Shown here: in pieces, positions 51,522-60,501 of the stretch | Layout of the letters: the number at the start of each line of letters is the position of its first letter | Position numbering within the stretch: position 1 is the first letter of the stretch | Assembly (NCBI GenBank): GCA_964629765.1 | Contig: CAZVTK010000005.1 | Coordinates: forward strand, 1-64,000 | Source of the DNA: RCIO01 sp964629765 | GTDB lineage: Bacteria; Pseudomonadota; Alphaproteobacteria; Rhizobiales; Rhizobiaceae | DNA: 64,000 nucleotides | Direction: 5' to 3' | Notes under the pieces: model-generated | The model's database searches: none | Seen by the model: only the letters and a program-made list of their open reading frames with translations | Told to the model about the DNA's origin: nothing | Program-made: the position numbers and the translations under genes

Positions 51522-51599
51522 GAGCTCGTTCCTATGTTTCCGTCTCTCGGCATCTGGCCGGGCGCCGATGGATTCCGGTCGCGCCCCGAGACATCCCGA

Positions 51600-53105
51600 T
51601 CAGGCATCTTCGGTGATCACGCGCTTGCGCACCTTGCGGATTCTCGGGGAGATGATCAGCACGATCAGCAGCACCGTCACGGCCAGGAGCGCCGCCGAGA
51701 TCGGCCGCGAGACGAACACGGAGAAGTCCCCCTGCGAAATGCGCAGCGTGCGGCGGAAATTCTCCTCCATCATCGGGCCAAGCACCATGCCGAGGATGAG
51801 TGGCGCCGGTTCGCACCGCAATTTGGAGAACACATAGCCCAGCAGCCCGAAGCCCACGGCCAGGAGCACGTCGAACGGCAGGTAGCGGTACGCGTAGACG
51901 CCGACGCAGCAGAACACCAGGATCGCCGGATAAAGCAGCCGGTAGGGAACCTTCAGCACCTTCACCCAGACCTGGACGAGCGGAAGGTTGAGCAGGAGCA
52001 GCATGACGTTGCCCAGCCACATGGAGACGATGAGCCCCCAGAAGAGATCGGGGTGCCGGGTCATCACCTGCGGGCCCGGCTGGATGTTGTGGATCATCAT
52101 GGCCCCGAGCATCAGCGCCATGGTGGCGCTTCCCGGGATTCCCAGCATCAGGGTCGGGATGAAGGCGGTCTGCGCTGCGGCGTTGTTGGCGGCTTCCGGC
52201 CCGGCGACCCCTTCGATGGCGCCCTTCCCGAACAGCTCCGGCGTCTTCGATACGCGCTTCTCCACGGTGTAGGAGAGGAAGGACGCCACGCTGAGCCCGG
52301 CGCCGGGCATGACGCCGACGGCCGCGCCGATCGAGGTGCCGCGCAGGATGGCGGGCGTCATCTTCCTGATGTCCTGCCAGCTCGGCCACAGGCTGTTGAT
52401 CTTTCCGATCACCGAATCCCGGCGTTCCCTGTTCTCCAGGCTGACGATGATCTCCGCGATGGTGAACAGGCCCACCGCCACGATGATGATGTCGACGCCG
52501 TCCCACAACTCCGCCAGGCCGAACGTATAGCGCAGCTCCCCGCTGTTGACGTCCACCCCGGCCAGCCCGATCAGGAGGCCGATGAGGATCATCCCGATGG
52601 CCTTGACGACCGATCCCGAGGCGATGACCACGGCTCCGATGAGGCCGAGCAGCATCAGCGAGAAATATTCCGGCGCGCCGAAGTTGAAGACGAGCTGGGT
52701 GAGCGGGTAGGCGAAGGCGGCCAGAACCAGCGTGCCCAGCGTCCCGGCGACGAACGAGCCGATCGCGGCCGTCGCCAGCGCCACGCCGGCGCGTCCCTGC
52801 AAGGCCATCTGGTGCCCGTCGAGCATCGTCACGACCGACGACACCTCGCCGGGAAGGTTGATCAGGATGGCGGTCGTCGAGCCGCCGTACTGCGACCCGT
52901 AATAGATGCCTGCCAGCATGATCAGCGCGGTCAGCGGCTCCAGCCCGTAGGTGAACGGAAGCAGCATGGCGATGGTGGCCAGCGGGCCCAGTCCGGGCAG
53001 GATGCCGACCATCGTGCCGAGCAGGCAGCCGAGAAAGGCATAGCCCAGGCTCTTGAGCGAGAACGCGACCGAAAAACCGAGGGCCAGGCTGTCTACGAGG
53101 TCCAT
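51600..53105 (-). CDS. tctA: Tripartite tricarboxylate transporter large permease TctA
   Basis: A 501-residue protein with about 11-12 helices and the two TctA glycine/proline loops (GILPGLGPLATIAMLLPFTYGLEPLTALIMLAGIYYGSQYGG and VMPGAGLSVASFLSYTVEKRVSK). ATG 53105, eight bases after the tctB stop and behind TTGAGG, gives the usual length; upstream in-frame codons lie in tctB. With TctB and TctC it imports a carboxylate using the ion gradient. Confidence 0.95.
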   Translation of the reverse strand: MDLVDSLALGFSVAFSLKSLGYAFLGCLLGTMVGILPGLGPLATIAMLLPFTYGLEPLTALIMLAGIYYGSQYGGSTTAILINLPGEVSSVVTMLDGHQMALQGRAGVALATAAIGSFVAGTLGTLVLAAFAYPLTQLVFNFGAPEYFSLMLLGLIGAVVIASGSVVKAIGMILIGLLIGLAGVDVNSGELRYTFGLAELWDGVDIIIVAVGLFTIAEIIVSLENRERRDSVIGKINSLWPSWQDIRKMTPAILRGTSIGAAVGVMPGAGLSVASFLSYTVEKRVSKTPELFGKGAIEGVAGPEAANNAAAQTAFIPTLMLGIPGSATMALMLGAMMIHNIQPGPQVMTRHPDLFWGLIVSMWLGNVMLLLLNLPLVQVWVKVLKVPYRLLYPAILVFCCVGVYAYRYLPFDVLLAVGFGLLGYVFSKLRCEPAPLILGMVLGPMMEENFRRTLRISQGDFSVFVSRPISAALLAVTVLLIVLIISPRIRKVRKRVITEDA

Positions 53106-53113
53106 TGCGATCC

Positions 53114-53596
53114 TCAACCGGTGATGAAGGAGGGCAGGATCGGGAAGGACAGGCCCAGACCCACGACGAAGATGAGGGTGCTGACGCACGTCAAAACGAC
53201 GACCAGCATGGCCATTTCCTTCCAGCTCAGCTCGCCGGAGGCCAGCCCCGCAATGAAGACCAGGGACGCGATGGCGACCAGGAAACCCAGCTTGGGGACC
53301 AGCAGGGCAAAGGCCACGACGGAGGCGAGGATGAGCACGATGATCTTGAGGCTCCAGCGGCCTCCTTCCGGCTCGTCCTCGTGTTCCGGCGTGGAAGCAA
53401 TTGCCCTGATCATGAGGTACGCGCCGATGACAGCCAGCGACGACCCCACGGCAAAGGGAAAGTAGCCCGCCCCCATATTGGCGGCGGTGCCGAGCCCGTA
53501 GCTTCGCGCGGCATAGGCGCCTGCGCTTCCCAGAACGAAATAGAGAAGCCCCGTCCAGAAGCTGCGCCAGTCTCTAGCAACCCCTCTAGCAACCAC
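53114..53596 (-). CDS. tctB: Tripartite tricarboxylate transporter small permease TctB
   Basis: A 160-residue protein with four hydrophobic helices (FWTGLLYFVLGSAGAYAA, YFPFAVGSSLAVIGAYLMIRAI, IIVLILASVVAFALLVPKLGFLVAIASLVFIAGL). Position and topology identify TctB although its sequence is poorly conserved. The GTG start follows AAAGAGGTGAAAG. It is separated from tctC by 353 bp with a stem-loop. Confidence 0.88.
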   Translation of the reverse strand: MVARGVARDWRSFWTGLLYFVLGSAGAYAARSYGLGTAANMGAGYFPFAVGSSLAVIGAYLMIRAIASTPEHEDEPEGGRWSLKIIVLILASVVAFALLVPKLGFLVAIASLVFIAGLASGELSWKEMAMLVVVLTCVSTLIFVVGLGLSFPILPSFITG

Positions 53597-53949
53597 CTTT
53601 CACCTCTTTCGGGATCCGGTCCTTCATGATCGGGCATGGTCGGGTTCGTCGATGGAACCAGGCGCTGCACGAGGCGTGCGTCACCGCGCTGACGATAAGG
53701 CAGGAAGCCACCTGCGTCACGATGCCGGATGCTCTCCATGGCATCGGGCCATCGCATGGAGTTCGGCGGGCGGCGGAACGAAGCCGCCGCGGCGCCATCT
53801 TCCGGGCCGGCGAAGGTTTGAACCCGGCGCCCGGCTGCAAATCGGATTGCGAGGCGACACGGCAAAGGCCGTTGAGGCTGACGATGCCAAAAGAGCGGCT
53901 CGCCAGCCTCGACGATATGGCCGGCCCGCGAACGGGCCGGGCCCGGCTC
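53597..53949. other. Intercistronic gap between tctC and tctB
   Basis: A 353-bp non-coding stretch in an otherwise tight operon. It holds the stem-loop at 53921-53940 immediately after tctC. No gene or obvious promoter is recognised in the remainder, so tctBA may either be read through from tctC or have an undetected start. Confidence 0.5.
53921..53940 (-). terminator. UUCG-capped stem-loop after tctC
   Basis: CCGGCCCG (53921-53928) and CGGGCCGG (53933-53940) pair perfectly. The loop read on the minus strand is TTCG, an especially stable tetraloop. It lies 9 bp past the tctC stop and probably stabilises the tctC message or limits readthrough. Confidence 0.7.
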
Positions 53950-54933
53950 CTACTTCGAGGCCGCCTTCATGCCGGCCTTGGTCGCGACTTCGCCCATGAC
54001 CCTCACGTCGGTCTTGATCCGGTCGCCGAAGCTCGCGGCCGTGCCGGCGCCCGTGACCACGAACTGCTTCTCCAGCTCTTCCTTGACATTCGGCAGGTCG
54101 AGAGCCCGGTTGAGGGCCGCATTGAGCTTCTCGACCACCGGCGCAGGCACCTTGTTCGAAGCCAGCATCCCGTAATAGAGATCGACGACGTAGTCGGGAT
54201 AGCCGCTCTCGACCACGGTCGGCACCTCCGGGAAGCGCGAATACCGCTCGGCGGTGGCGCTCGCCAGGATCTTCGCCTTGCCGCTTTCCAGCATCGGCGC
54301 CACGAGGGCCGGTGCCTTGAAGCTGAAGTCGATGTCGCCGGCCAGGACCGCGATTGTCTGCTCCGGCGAGCCCTTGAAGGGCACGTGCAGGAAGGACGTT
54401 CCCGTCACCATGGCAAGGTACTCGCCCGCGAAATGGGCGATCGAGCCGACGCCCGACGACGCATAGCTGATCTTCCCGGGGTTTTCCTTGGCCGAGGCGA
54501 CGAACTCCGCCATCGTGTTCGCCTTCACGCTCGGCCCGGAAACGATGAAGAAGGGGCTGGAGGCGATCATGCCCACCGGGGAAAAATCGTTGATGATGTC
54601 GATGTCGCTGTTCTCGCGCACCGCCGCGTCGCCGATCACGGTGTTGCTCATCACCAGCAGTGTGTAGCCGTCCGCGCCTTCCTCGAGAACGGCGCGGGCA
54701 GCGAGCTGACCGCTGGCCCCCGGACGGTTCTCCACCAGTATCGGCTGGCCGAATTCCTTGGACATCTCCGCGGAAACCAGCCGCGCCAGCGCATCCATGA
54801 GGCCGCCGGCGGCACCGCTGACGATCACGCGGATCGGCTTGGCCGGATAGTCTTGCGCCATACCGGGCGCAGACCACATGACGCCGAGCGCAAGGCCAAG
54901 GACGGAAAGAAGTTTCTTCGACCCGGAATACAT
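53950..54933 (-). CDS. tctC: Tripartite tricarboxylate transporter binding protein TctC (Bug family)
   Basis: A 327-residue periplasmic protein with a signal peptide (MYSGSKKLLSVLGLALGVMWSAPGMAQ). The Bug fold is shown by YPAKPIRVIVSGAAGGLMDALARL, VENRPGASGQLAARAV, HVPFKGSPEQTIAVLAGDIDFSF and PEVPTVVESGYP. GGGAGGAAT precedes the ATG, with a sigma-70-like promoter about 60 bp upstream. It delivers a carboxylate to TctAB. The ligand is unknown; the DFR-x-RP amidohydrolase downstream probably acts on it. Confidence 0.95.
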   Translation of the reverse strand: MYSGSKKLLSVLGLALGVMWSAPGMAQDYPAKPIRVIVSGAAGGLMDALARLVSAEMSKEFGQPILVENRPGASGQLAARAVLEEGADGYTLLVMSNTVIGDAAVRENSDIDIINDFSPVGMIASSPFFIVSGPSVKANTMAEFVASAKENPGKISYASSGVGSIAHFAGEYLAMVTGTSFLHVPFKGSPEQTIAVLAGDIDFSFKAPALVAPMLESGKAKILASATAERYSRFPEVPTVVESGYPDYVVDLYYGMLASNKVPAPVVEKLNAALNRALDLPNVKEELEKQFVVTGAGTAASFGDRIKTDVRVMGEVATKAGMKAASK

Positions 54934-55304
54934 ATATTCCTCCCTTACGTATGGACCGGATGAGGCCAGTGTACAGGCCCGATTTCAGCACCCTAGGAGG
55001 CGGACCTTAGTTTGTCAATGATAAACGCATACGTTAGACGAGAATGACCCTCGTTCAACCGGCCCGCCCCGGAAAGTGACCCTCCCCGATCCGGGCTGCG
55101 GCACATCGAGGGCGGATCGAAGTCGGCAAGGGGCGACGGCTTGGGGAGCGCGGACCCGCCTGCCGGAAAAGTCTTCGGAGCCGGCTGGGCCCGGGCCGCT
55201 GGAATCCTCTCCAGATCGAACCCGAACCCACCCGGCTCCCGAAAAATTCCATAGATGTCCCGCGCCAGCCGACTGCAGCCGGATTGCCGGGCCTTACGTA
55301 AGAA
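54934..55304. other. Intergenic region upstream of tctC
   Basis: A 371-bp gap. The tctC promoter lies at 54990-55018. The rest up to the amidohydrolase stop at 55305 is GC-rich, and I recognise no gene in it. Confidence 0.55.
54990..55018 (-). promoter_or_regulatory. Sigma-70-like promoter of tctC
   Basis: Read on the minus strand, TTGACA (55018-55013) and TAGGGT (54995-54990) are separated by exactly 17 bases, with the ATG about 57 bp further on. The -35 is a perfect consensus and the -10 is weak, which would suit activator control. Confidence 0.6.
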
Positions 55305-56150
55305 TCACCACCGGGGCTTGTTCGAAAGAAGCCGTTCCGCGTTGCGGAAGAGGATGTTCTCCATCGCGGCGGTCTTGATGGGAAGAGACTGGAACCACTT
55401 CGTATATTCGACGATCGGCGTGAGCGGGTAGGCCGTGCCGAACAGGAACCGCTCGGACAGGAAGCTGTTGGCCGCCTTCACATAGTCGTCCATGCCGGGC
55501 AGATGGTGCAGGTACATGTCCGGCGAGATGTAGAGGTTCGGCCGCCTGAAGGCGACGTGGATGATTTCCTTCGCCCATGGCCAGTTGCCGTGGGCGGAGA
55601 TGACCGTCAGCTCCGGGAAATCGTTGAGCACGCGGTCGATGTGCTCGGGCGAGCTGTAGCTGATGTCGGGACCCGTATTGCCGCCGCCCATCAGGATCAC
55701 GGGAACGTTCTTGTCCTCGCAATAGGCATAGATCGGGTACAGGCGCCGGTCGTCGAAATATTTCGGCTCGGCCGACAGGCCGGGCTCCATGTTGATCATG
55801 TTCATGCCGAGGCCGCGCGCCTCTTCGATCTGCTGCATCGAATCCTTGCGCGTCGTGGGATCGACCGAGGCGACGGCGACGAACTTGTCGGGGAACGCCT
55901 TCACGATCTCGGCGACGCTGGCATTGGGAACCGCGCCGATCTGCGCGGTGTTGCGGCCGACCACGACGCCCTTGGCGATTCCGGCCTGCGCCATCTCCTT
56001 GAAGAGCAGGTCCATGGACAGCTTCTTCACCGATTCGGCTTGCTCGAAGCCAAGCTGGTTGGTGAAGCGGGCAATGATCTCCACCCGCTTGAAGTTGGCG
56101 TTGAGGAACCCGCCATACGGGGGACGCAGGCGAAAATCGATGATGTTCAT
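55305..56150 (-). CDS. Amidohydrolase-fold protein lacking the H-x-H motif (copy 3)
   Basis: A 281-residue paralogue with IIDFRLRPPYGGF at the N-terminus (Asp5, Arg7, Arg9). The retained barrel His is in SAHGNWPW, and FGTAYPL has Ala where an Asp metal ligand is usual. It matches copy 1 best (DFR-x-RPP-x-GF and HG-x-WPW). It is the last gene of the ferric-type ABC operon, after a strong hairpin, and may act on that importer's solute. Its chemistry is undetermined. Confidence 0.8.
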   Translation of the reverse strand: MNIIDFRLRPPYGGFLNANFKRVEIIARFTNQLGFEQAESVKKLSMDLLFKEMAQAGIAKGVVVGRNTAQIGAVPNASVAEIVKAFPDKFVAVASVDPTTRKDSMQQIEEARGLGMNMINMEPGLSAEPKYFDDRRLYPIYAYCEDKNVPVILMGGGNTGPDISYSSPEHIDRVLNDFPELTVISAHGNWPWAKEIIHVAFRRPNLYISPDMYLHHLPGMDDYVKAANSFLSERFLFGTAYPLTPIVEYTKWFQSLPIKTAAMENILFRNAERLLSNKPRW

Positions 56151-56199
56151 GATGGACCCGAGATGATCTTAAGGACGAAAGAGCCTGTGCTCCGGACGT

Positions 56200-56233
56200 G
56201 GCTCCCGGGGGAGGCGTACCGCCCCCGGGAGCC
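56200..56233 (-). terminator. Strong stem-loop after the ABC binding-protein gene
   Basis: GGCTCCCGGGGG (56200-56211) pairs perfectly over 12 bp with 56222-56233, with a 10-base loop. It lies 10 bp beyond the binding-protein stop and before the amidohydrolase, and is probably an intercistronic stabiliser or partial terminator. Confidence 0.75.
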
Positions 56234-56242
56234 GCTTCCCGG

Positions 56243-57286
56243 TTACTTGCTCATCATGGTGCGCCAGCGCTCGAGAATCTCGTCGCGCATCGACAGCGCG
56301 GCGGCATAGTCGAACGGCTCGACCTTCAGGCTCGCCAGAGGCGGCAGGCCGGCCGGCGGCGCAACCTGCGGCAGCACGCTGTAGCCGCCGAGATCGGTGG
56401 CGACGCGCGTCTGGTATTTCTCCGAGAGCATGTAGTTGAGGAAGTGCCGCGCGGCATTGGGATGCGGCGTGATGGCCGGCACGGAGGCCGCGAACTCCAC
56501 CGCCACCGGACGCTCCGGGAAGTGGAAGCCGATGGGCGCGCCCGCCTTGATCTGCGCCGCGGGGGCCGTCTGCGCGATGACCGCCAGCGAGCGCTCGCCG
56601 CGCGCCACGAGGTCCGCGCCCTCGACTTCGCGGGTGGTCTCGATCAGGCCGTTCGCGATGAGCGCCTGGACGAAGTCCCAGCCGTACATGTCGAGGAAGG
56701 TCTTGATCAGCACCAGAACCGAGCCGCTGTTTTCCGGCGAGCCGACGACGATCTTGTCCTTGAACTCGGGCTTGGCGAGATCCTTCCACTCACGCGGAAG
56801 CTGATCTTCCTTCAGCAGATCCTTGTTGTAGACGACGACCTGGAACGAGGCGATGGCCGTGTGGGCGAAGTCGTCCTTCGACTGGAACGCCGGCAGGATC
56901 GACGGCTTGATCGGCGGAGCATAGGCGGCGGCCAGGCCGTCATTGGCCATGATGATGGATGCGGACTTCTCGAGGACGATGACGTCCGTGAGGTGCTGCC
57001 CGACCTTCACCTGGGTGTAGAACTTCTGCAGCGTCGGGTTGGTGCCGCCGATGCGGCTGTACTCCATGGTGATGCCGGTATCTTCCTGATACATCGCCAT
57101 CATCGCGGCCTCGACCGTCTGCGGGAAGATGCTGTAGACGACGACCGATCCCTCCTTCTTGGCGGCGGCGAGAACTTCCTCTTCCGAGGCATTCTGGGCG
57201 CCGGCGAAGCTGGCCCGCCCCACCAGGGGCGCGCTGGCCAGCAGCGTAAGCGCCTGGCGTCTTGAGATCGACTTGATGATGGACAT
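56243..57286 (-). CDS. ABC importer extracellular solute-binding protein (FbpA/PotD type)
   Basis: A 347-residue periplasmic protein with a Tat-like signal (SRRQALTLLASAPLVGRASFAGAQ) and the type 2 binding-protein pattern (EEEVLAAAKKEGSVVVYSIFPQTVEAAM, VVYNKDLLKEDQLPREWKDLAKPEFKDKI, ITPHPNAARHFLNYMLS). Such proteins bind ferric iron, but in catabolic regions also 2-aminoethylphosphonate or other small organics. AGGAGGAAACG precedes the ATG. It is third in the operon ATPase-permease-binding protein-amidohydrolase. The adjacent amidohydrolase argues for an organic ligand. Confidence 0.88.
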   Translation of the reverse strand: MSIIKSISRRQALTLLASAPLVGRASFAGAQNASEEEVLAAAKKEGSVVVYSIFPQTVEAAMMAMYQEDTGITMEYSRIGGTNPTLQKFYTQVKVGQHLTDVIVLEKSASIIMANDGLAAAYAPPIKPSILPAFQSKDDFAHTAIASFQVVVYNKDLLKEDQLPREWKDLAKPEFKDKIVVGSPENSGSVLVLIKTFLDMYGWDFVQALIANGLIETTREVEGADLVARGERSLAVIAQTAPAAQIKAGAPIGFHFPERPVAVEFAASVPAITPHPNAARHFLNYMLSEKYQTRVATDLGGYSVLPQVAPPAGLPPLASLKVEPFDYAAALSMRDEILERWRTMMSK

Positions 57287-57321
57287 CGTTTCCTCCTGAG
57301 TTGTTTGACGTCGGTAGTCGG

Positions 57322-58995
57322 CTATATCAGCTTTACACCAGATCTACGTACGAAAAGCCAAGTTATAAAGTATATAATCGCCATCAATACTATAAAGTGA
57401 ACCGTTCCCGCGGCCGCCCGCGAAATCTCGCCTTCCGTCCACATGAAGAAGATCCTCGACGCCATCACGGTGGTGGAGGGCGTTCCGGTGCCGAGGAAAA
57501 TCGGCGTGATCAGGTCGCGCATGCTGGACATGAACAGAAGCAGCAGCGTCGCCACCAGGACGGGGGCGATGATGGGGATCGACACCTTCCACAACGTCTG
57601 GAACCGGCTGGCGCCGCAGACGCGCGCCGCTTCCTCGAGCGAGACATGGATCTGGTTCAGGCCGTCGCGAAAATGCTGCGTCGCCAGCGGCAGGAACCTC
57701 GCCACCTGCGCGAACACCATGATCAGCAGCGTGCCGTAGAGCACGACGGGCGGCTGTATCCATCCCCACATCACGCCGATCACGAAGGCGACGGCCGGGA
57801 TCGCCACCGGGAACATGGCGAGCATGGACACGAAGGACGACGACCTGGACGGCATCCGCAGATCGAAGAAGGCGATCACCAGGGCGACGGCGCAGCCGAT
57901 AGCGGCGGTAGCGATAGCGAGGGTCAACGTATTGCCGATGATGCGCAGCATCGCCGGCGCGCTCAACTCGCCGATATGATGGATGAGGGTGAATTTCAGC
58001 GAGAAATTGTAGATGTCGGCCGAGAACGACAGATACGCCACCACCACGTAGGGAAGGATGATCGCAATGCCGATGATGAGGAGGTTCACGAGGGCGATCG
58101 GCAGGCGAAGCTTGCCCACGCCGAGGTTCAATCGCTTGTGCCCCTTGCCGCCGACGACCTGGAAGCGGCCGACCTGCGCCTGGCGGACGAACCTGAATCC
58201 GAGCCACACCATGAGCCCGGCGATGACGGCGAAGATGATCGCGATCGCCGAGGCCAGCTCGATCCGCGGCGGAAACCCCCCCAGGAGAAAGAACAGGTAG
58301 GTGGCGAAGACGTAGATCTTCGACGGCATTCCGAGCAGCGCGGGCACGGAATAGAGCGACCACACCATGATGATCGAGAAGATGGTGCAGGTGATGATCG
58401 CCGGGGTGATGAGCGGCACGGAGATGGTCACCAGCGTCCGGATCGGCGAGCATCCGGTCGTGATGGCGGCCTCTTCATAGGAAGAATCGATGTTCTCCAG
58501 CGCCGACAACGTCGTCAGGAACATGTACGGGTACAGGAACAGGATGGTGCAGAAGACCATCCCGCCCATGGAGAAGATGTTGAACGGCTTCACCCCGATG
58601 AGCTGGTCCAGAAGGATGTTGATGCCTCCCGCATTGGGCGACATCAGATAGGCATAGGCGATCGCGCCGACCCAGGGAGGGCTTACGAACGCAACGATGC
58701 TCGCCGCCCGGACGATGCCCTTGAACGGTATGTCGAGCCGGGCCACCGTCACCGCGGAGAAGATCCCCATGACGAGGGCGAACGGTATCGACCACAGAAC
58801 GAGCTGGATCGAGTTCCAGATCGTCTGGAGGTTGGAGACCGCGGTGAGCGCGTCGGTATAGTGATTGATCGTGAGGCCGCCGGCGCGCCTGGAGATGCTG
58901 CCGTAGAACAGCCATCCCAGCGGGTACACCGTCAGCATCAGCACGCATATGGCGGCGAACCAGAAAAGCGGCTGCTTGTACGTCTGATGCTGCAT
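57322..58995 (-). CDS. ABC importer permease, two fused modules (FbpB type)
   Basis: A 557-residue membrane protein with 12 predicted helices and two BPD_transp_1 modules, each with the EAA loop (EEAAITTGCSPIRTLVTISVPLITPA and EEAARVCGASRFQTLWKVSIPIIAP). One chain thus replaces two permease subunits. ATG 58995 overlaps the ATPase stop by one base, indicating coupling. It works with the ATPase at 58995-60080 and the binding protein at 56243. Confidence 0.92.
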   Translation of the reverse strand: MQHQTYKQPLFWFAAICVLMLTVYPLGWLFYGSISRRAGGLTINHYTDALTAVSNLQTIWNSIQLVLWSIPFALVMGIFSAVTVARLDIPFKGIVRAASIVAFVSPPWVGAIAYAYLMSPNAGGINILLDQLIGVKPFNIFSMGGMVFCTILFLYPYMFLTTLSALENIDSSYEEAAITTGCSPIRTLVTISVPLITPAIITCTIFSIIMVWSLYSVPALLGMPSKIYVFATYLFFLLGGFPPRIELASAIAIIFAVIAGLMVWLGFRFVRQAQVGRFQVVGGKGHKRLNLGVGKLRLPIALVNLLIIGIAIILPYVVVAYLSFSADIYNFSLKFTLIHHIGELSAPAMLRIIGNTLTLAIATAAIGCAVALVIAFFDLRMPSRSSSFVSMLAMFPVAIPAVAFVIGVMWGWIQPPVVLYGTLLIMVFAQVARFLPLATQHFRDGLNQIHVSLEEAARVCGASRFQTLWKVSIPIIAPVLVATLLLLFMSSMRDLITPIFLGTGTPSTTVMASRIFFMWTEGEISRAAAGTVHFIVLMAIIYFITWLFVRRSGVKLI

Positions 58996-60080
58996 CACGC
59001 GCTCTCCGCGGGAAGCAGATACGCACGCGAGGGATGGAAGGCGATGCCGACGGCTTCGCCGATCTGCCACTGGCCGTCCGGATCGGTGCGCGCGCGGATT
59101 TCGCGGCCGGCGACCTCCACGACGCAGTCGTTCATGTCTCCCAGGAACGTCAGGCGCTTCAGCGTGCCGATCACCATCGTCGGATCGTTCCGGTCGGCGG
59201 GGACCAGCGAAACATCCGACGGGCGCACGGAAACCGTCGTCGCCTGCCCGACCTCGCCTTCGCCTTCGACCTGAAGCGTCCCCGCCTCGTCGATCCCGAC
59301 GATCCGCAGCGGCCCCTCGCGTCCGGCGACGATCCTCGCCGGTATCAGGTTCGCCCCGCCGAGGAAGGATGCGACGAAACGGTGCTGGGGCTTCGAGAAG
59401 ACGTCGCGCGGCGAGCCCGCGCTGATGATGGAGCCGCCGCTGAGGACGAGGATGTTGTCCGAAAGCGCCATGGCCTCCGATTGGTCATGCGTGACGTAGA
59501 TGCTCGTCAGGCCGAATTTCTGCTGCACCTCGCGCAGCTCGAAGCGCATTTCCTCACGCAGCGCGGCGTCGAGGTTGGCAAGCGGCTCGTCGAGCAGCAG
59601 CACGCGCGGGCGGTAGACGAGGCACCGCGCCAGCACGGCGCGCTGCTGCTGGCCACCCGAGAGCTGGTTGGGGTAGCGGTCGTGGAGATGGTCGAGACCC
59701 ACGCTCTTCAGCGCGTCCATGACCTTCTCCTTCACCTCGGCCTTGCCGACCGAGCGCAGCTTCAGGGGGAAGGCCACGTTCTGGAAGACTGTGAGGTGCG
59801 GCCAGATCGCATAGGACTGGAACACCATCCCGATCTCGCGTTTTTCCGACGGAACGAGAATATCGCGCTCGCTGTCGAAGACGGGATCGCTGCCGATCAA
59901 TATCCGACCCGAGGTTGCAGTCTCCAGGCCGGCAATACAACGCAGGATCGTGGTCTTGCCGCAGCCGCTCGGGCCAAGAAGCGTCAACACCGTTCCTGAC
60001 GGAACCGTGAACGACACGTCCTCAACAGCATAGAGCTCGCCGAACTTCTTGGAAAGCCTCTCGACAACGACATCAACCAT
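58995..60080 (-). CDS. ABC importer ATP-binding protein (FbpC/PotA type)
   Basis: A 361-residue ATPase: Walker A GPSGCGKTT at 36-44, LSGGQQQRAVLARCLVYRP, Walker B LLLDEPLANLDA, switch His in YVTHDQSEA. A C-terminal TOBE regulatory domain follows (SVRPSDVSLVP). It is the first gene of the importer operon, with an inverted repeat about 60-85 bp upstream and an IclR regulator gene beyond. Confidence 0.93.
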   Translation of the reverse strand: MVDVVVERLSKKFGELYAVEDVSFTVPSGTVLTLLGPSGCGKTTILRCIAGLETATSGRILIGSDPVFDSERDILVPSEKREIGMVFQSYAIWPHLTVFQNVAFPLKLRSVGKAEVKEKVMDALKSVGLDHLHDRYPNQLSGGQQQRAVLARCLVYRPRVLLLDEPLANLDAALREEMRFELREVQQKFGLTSIYVTHDQSEAMALSDNILVLSGGSIISAGSPRDVFSKPQHRFVASFLGGANLIPARIVAGREGPLRIVGIDEAGTLQVEGEGEVGQATTVSVRPSDVSLVPADRNDPTMVIGTLKRLTFLGDMNDCVVEVAGREIRARTDPDGQWQIGEAVGIAFHPSRAYLLPAESA

Positions 60081-60501
60081 AAGCTCAGGCGTATCCTCTA
60101 GGTGATTGTCTGGAAACTCGCGGTCATGCGCGCCTGGAATGCTATGTCACGACCGGCGGCATAGCAAGAGGGAATTTGTACACCGCGAATGAATTAGATA
60201 GGAAATAAAGCACCCGACAGATGGTGCGGATCCCGCACGACGCCCCAAGCCCCGGCGAAACCGCCGGACCCAAAGGGCGACCGGGGCCGGAGCGCTGGCG
60301 CGGAGCCGGTTCGGCACAGGTTGCGAAGCTTCGCCCGCCGGCCGGGCCGCCTCGGGCGCAAGGCACGTCGATGCCCTGGCAGCGCAATGCCGCGATCGGG
60401 GCCGGCGTCTTCCGGGAGAATGTGCGCAACCCGCCGCCGCGCAACATGGGGACGGCGCTATATGCCGGGCCAGCTCCGCATAGCGGGCTGGCCGGTCGCT
60501 T
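60081..60501. other. Intergenic region upstream of the ABC operon
   Basis: A 421-bp stretch between the ABC operon start and the end of the IclR gene on the same strand. The part nearest the ATPase (60081-60215) is AT-richer and holds the inverted repeat at 60140-60166. The remainder is GC-rich, with only spurious short frames and no recognisable protein. Confidence 0.5.
60140..60166. promoter_or_regulatory. Inverted repeat, candidate operator of the ABC operon
   Basis: TGCTATG (60140-60146) and CATAGCA (60160-60166) form a perfect 7-bp inverted repeat with a 13-base spacer, 60-86 bp upstream of the ATPase start. The neighbouring IclR-family regulator is the obvious candidate to bind. Assigned by pattern and position only. 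Confidence 0.4.

Noticed and set aside
50385..53465. A 1026-residue plus-strand open frame opposite tctA and an amidohydrolase
   Set aside because: His/Asp/Arg-rich shadow composition with no domain; TctA and the amidohydrolase on the other strand are unambiguous.
53580..53596. Short repeat CTCTAGCAACC at the tctB start
   Set aside because: It only encodes the repeated residues V-A-R-G-V-A-R at the N-terminus and shows no operator-like symmetry.
57301..59274. A 657-residue plus-strand open frame opposite the FbpB-type permease
   Set aside because: Another shadow, rich in charged residues because it complements hydrophobic codons of a membrane protein.
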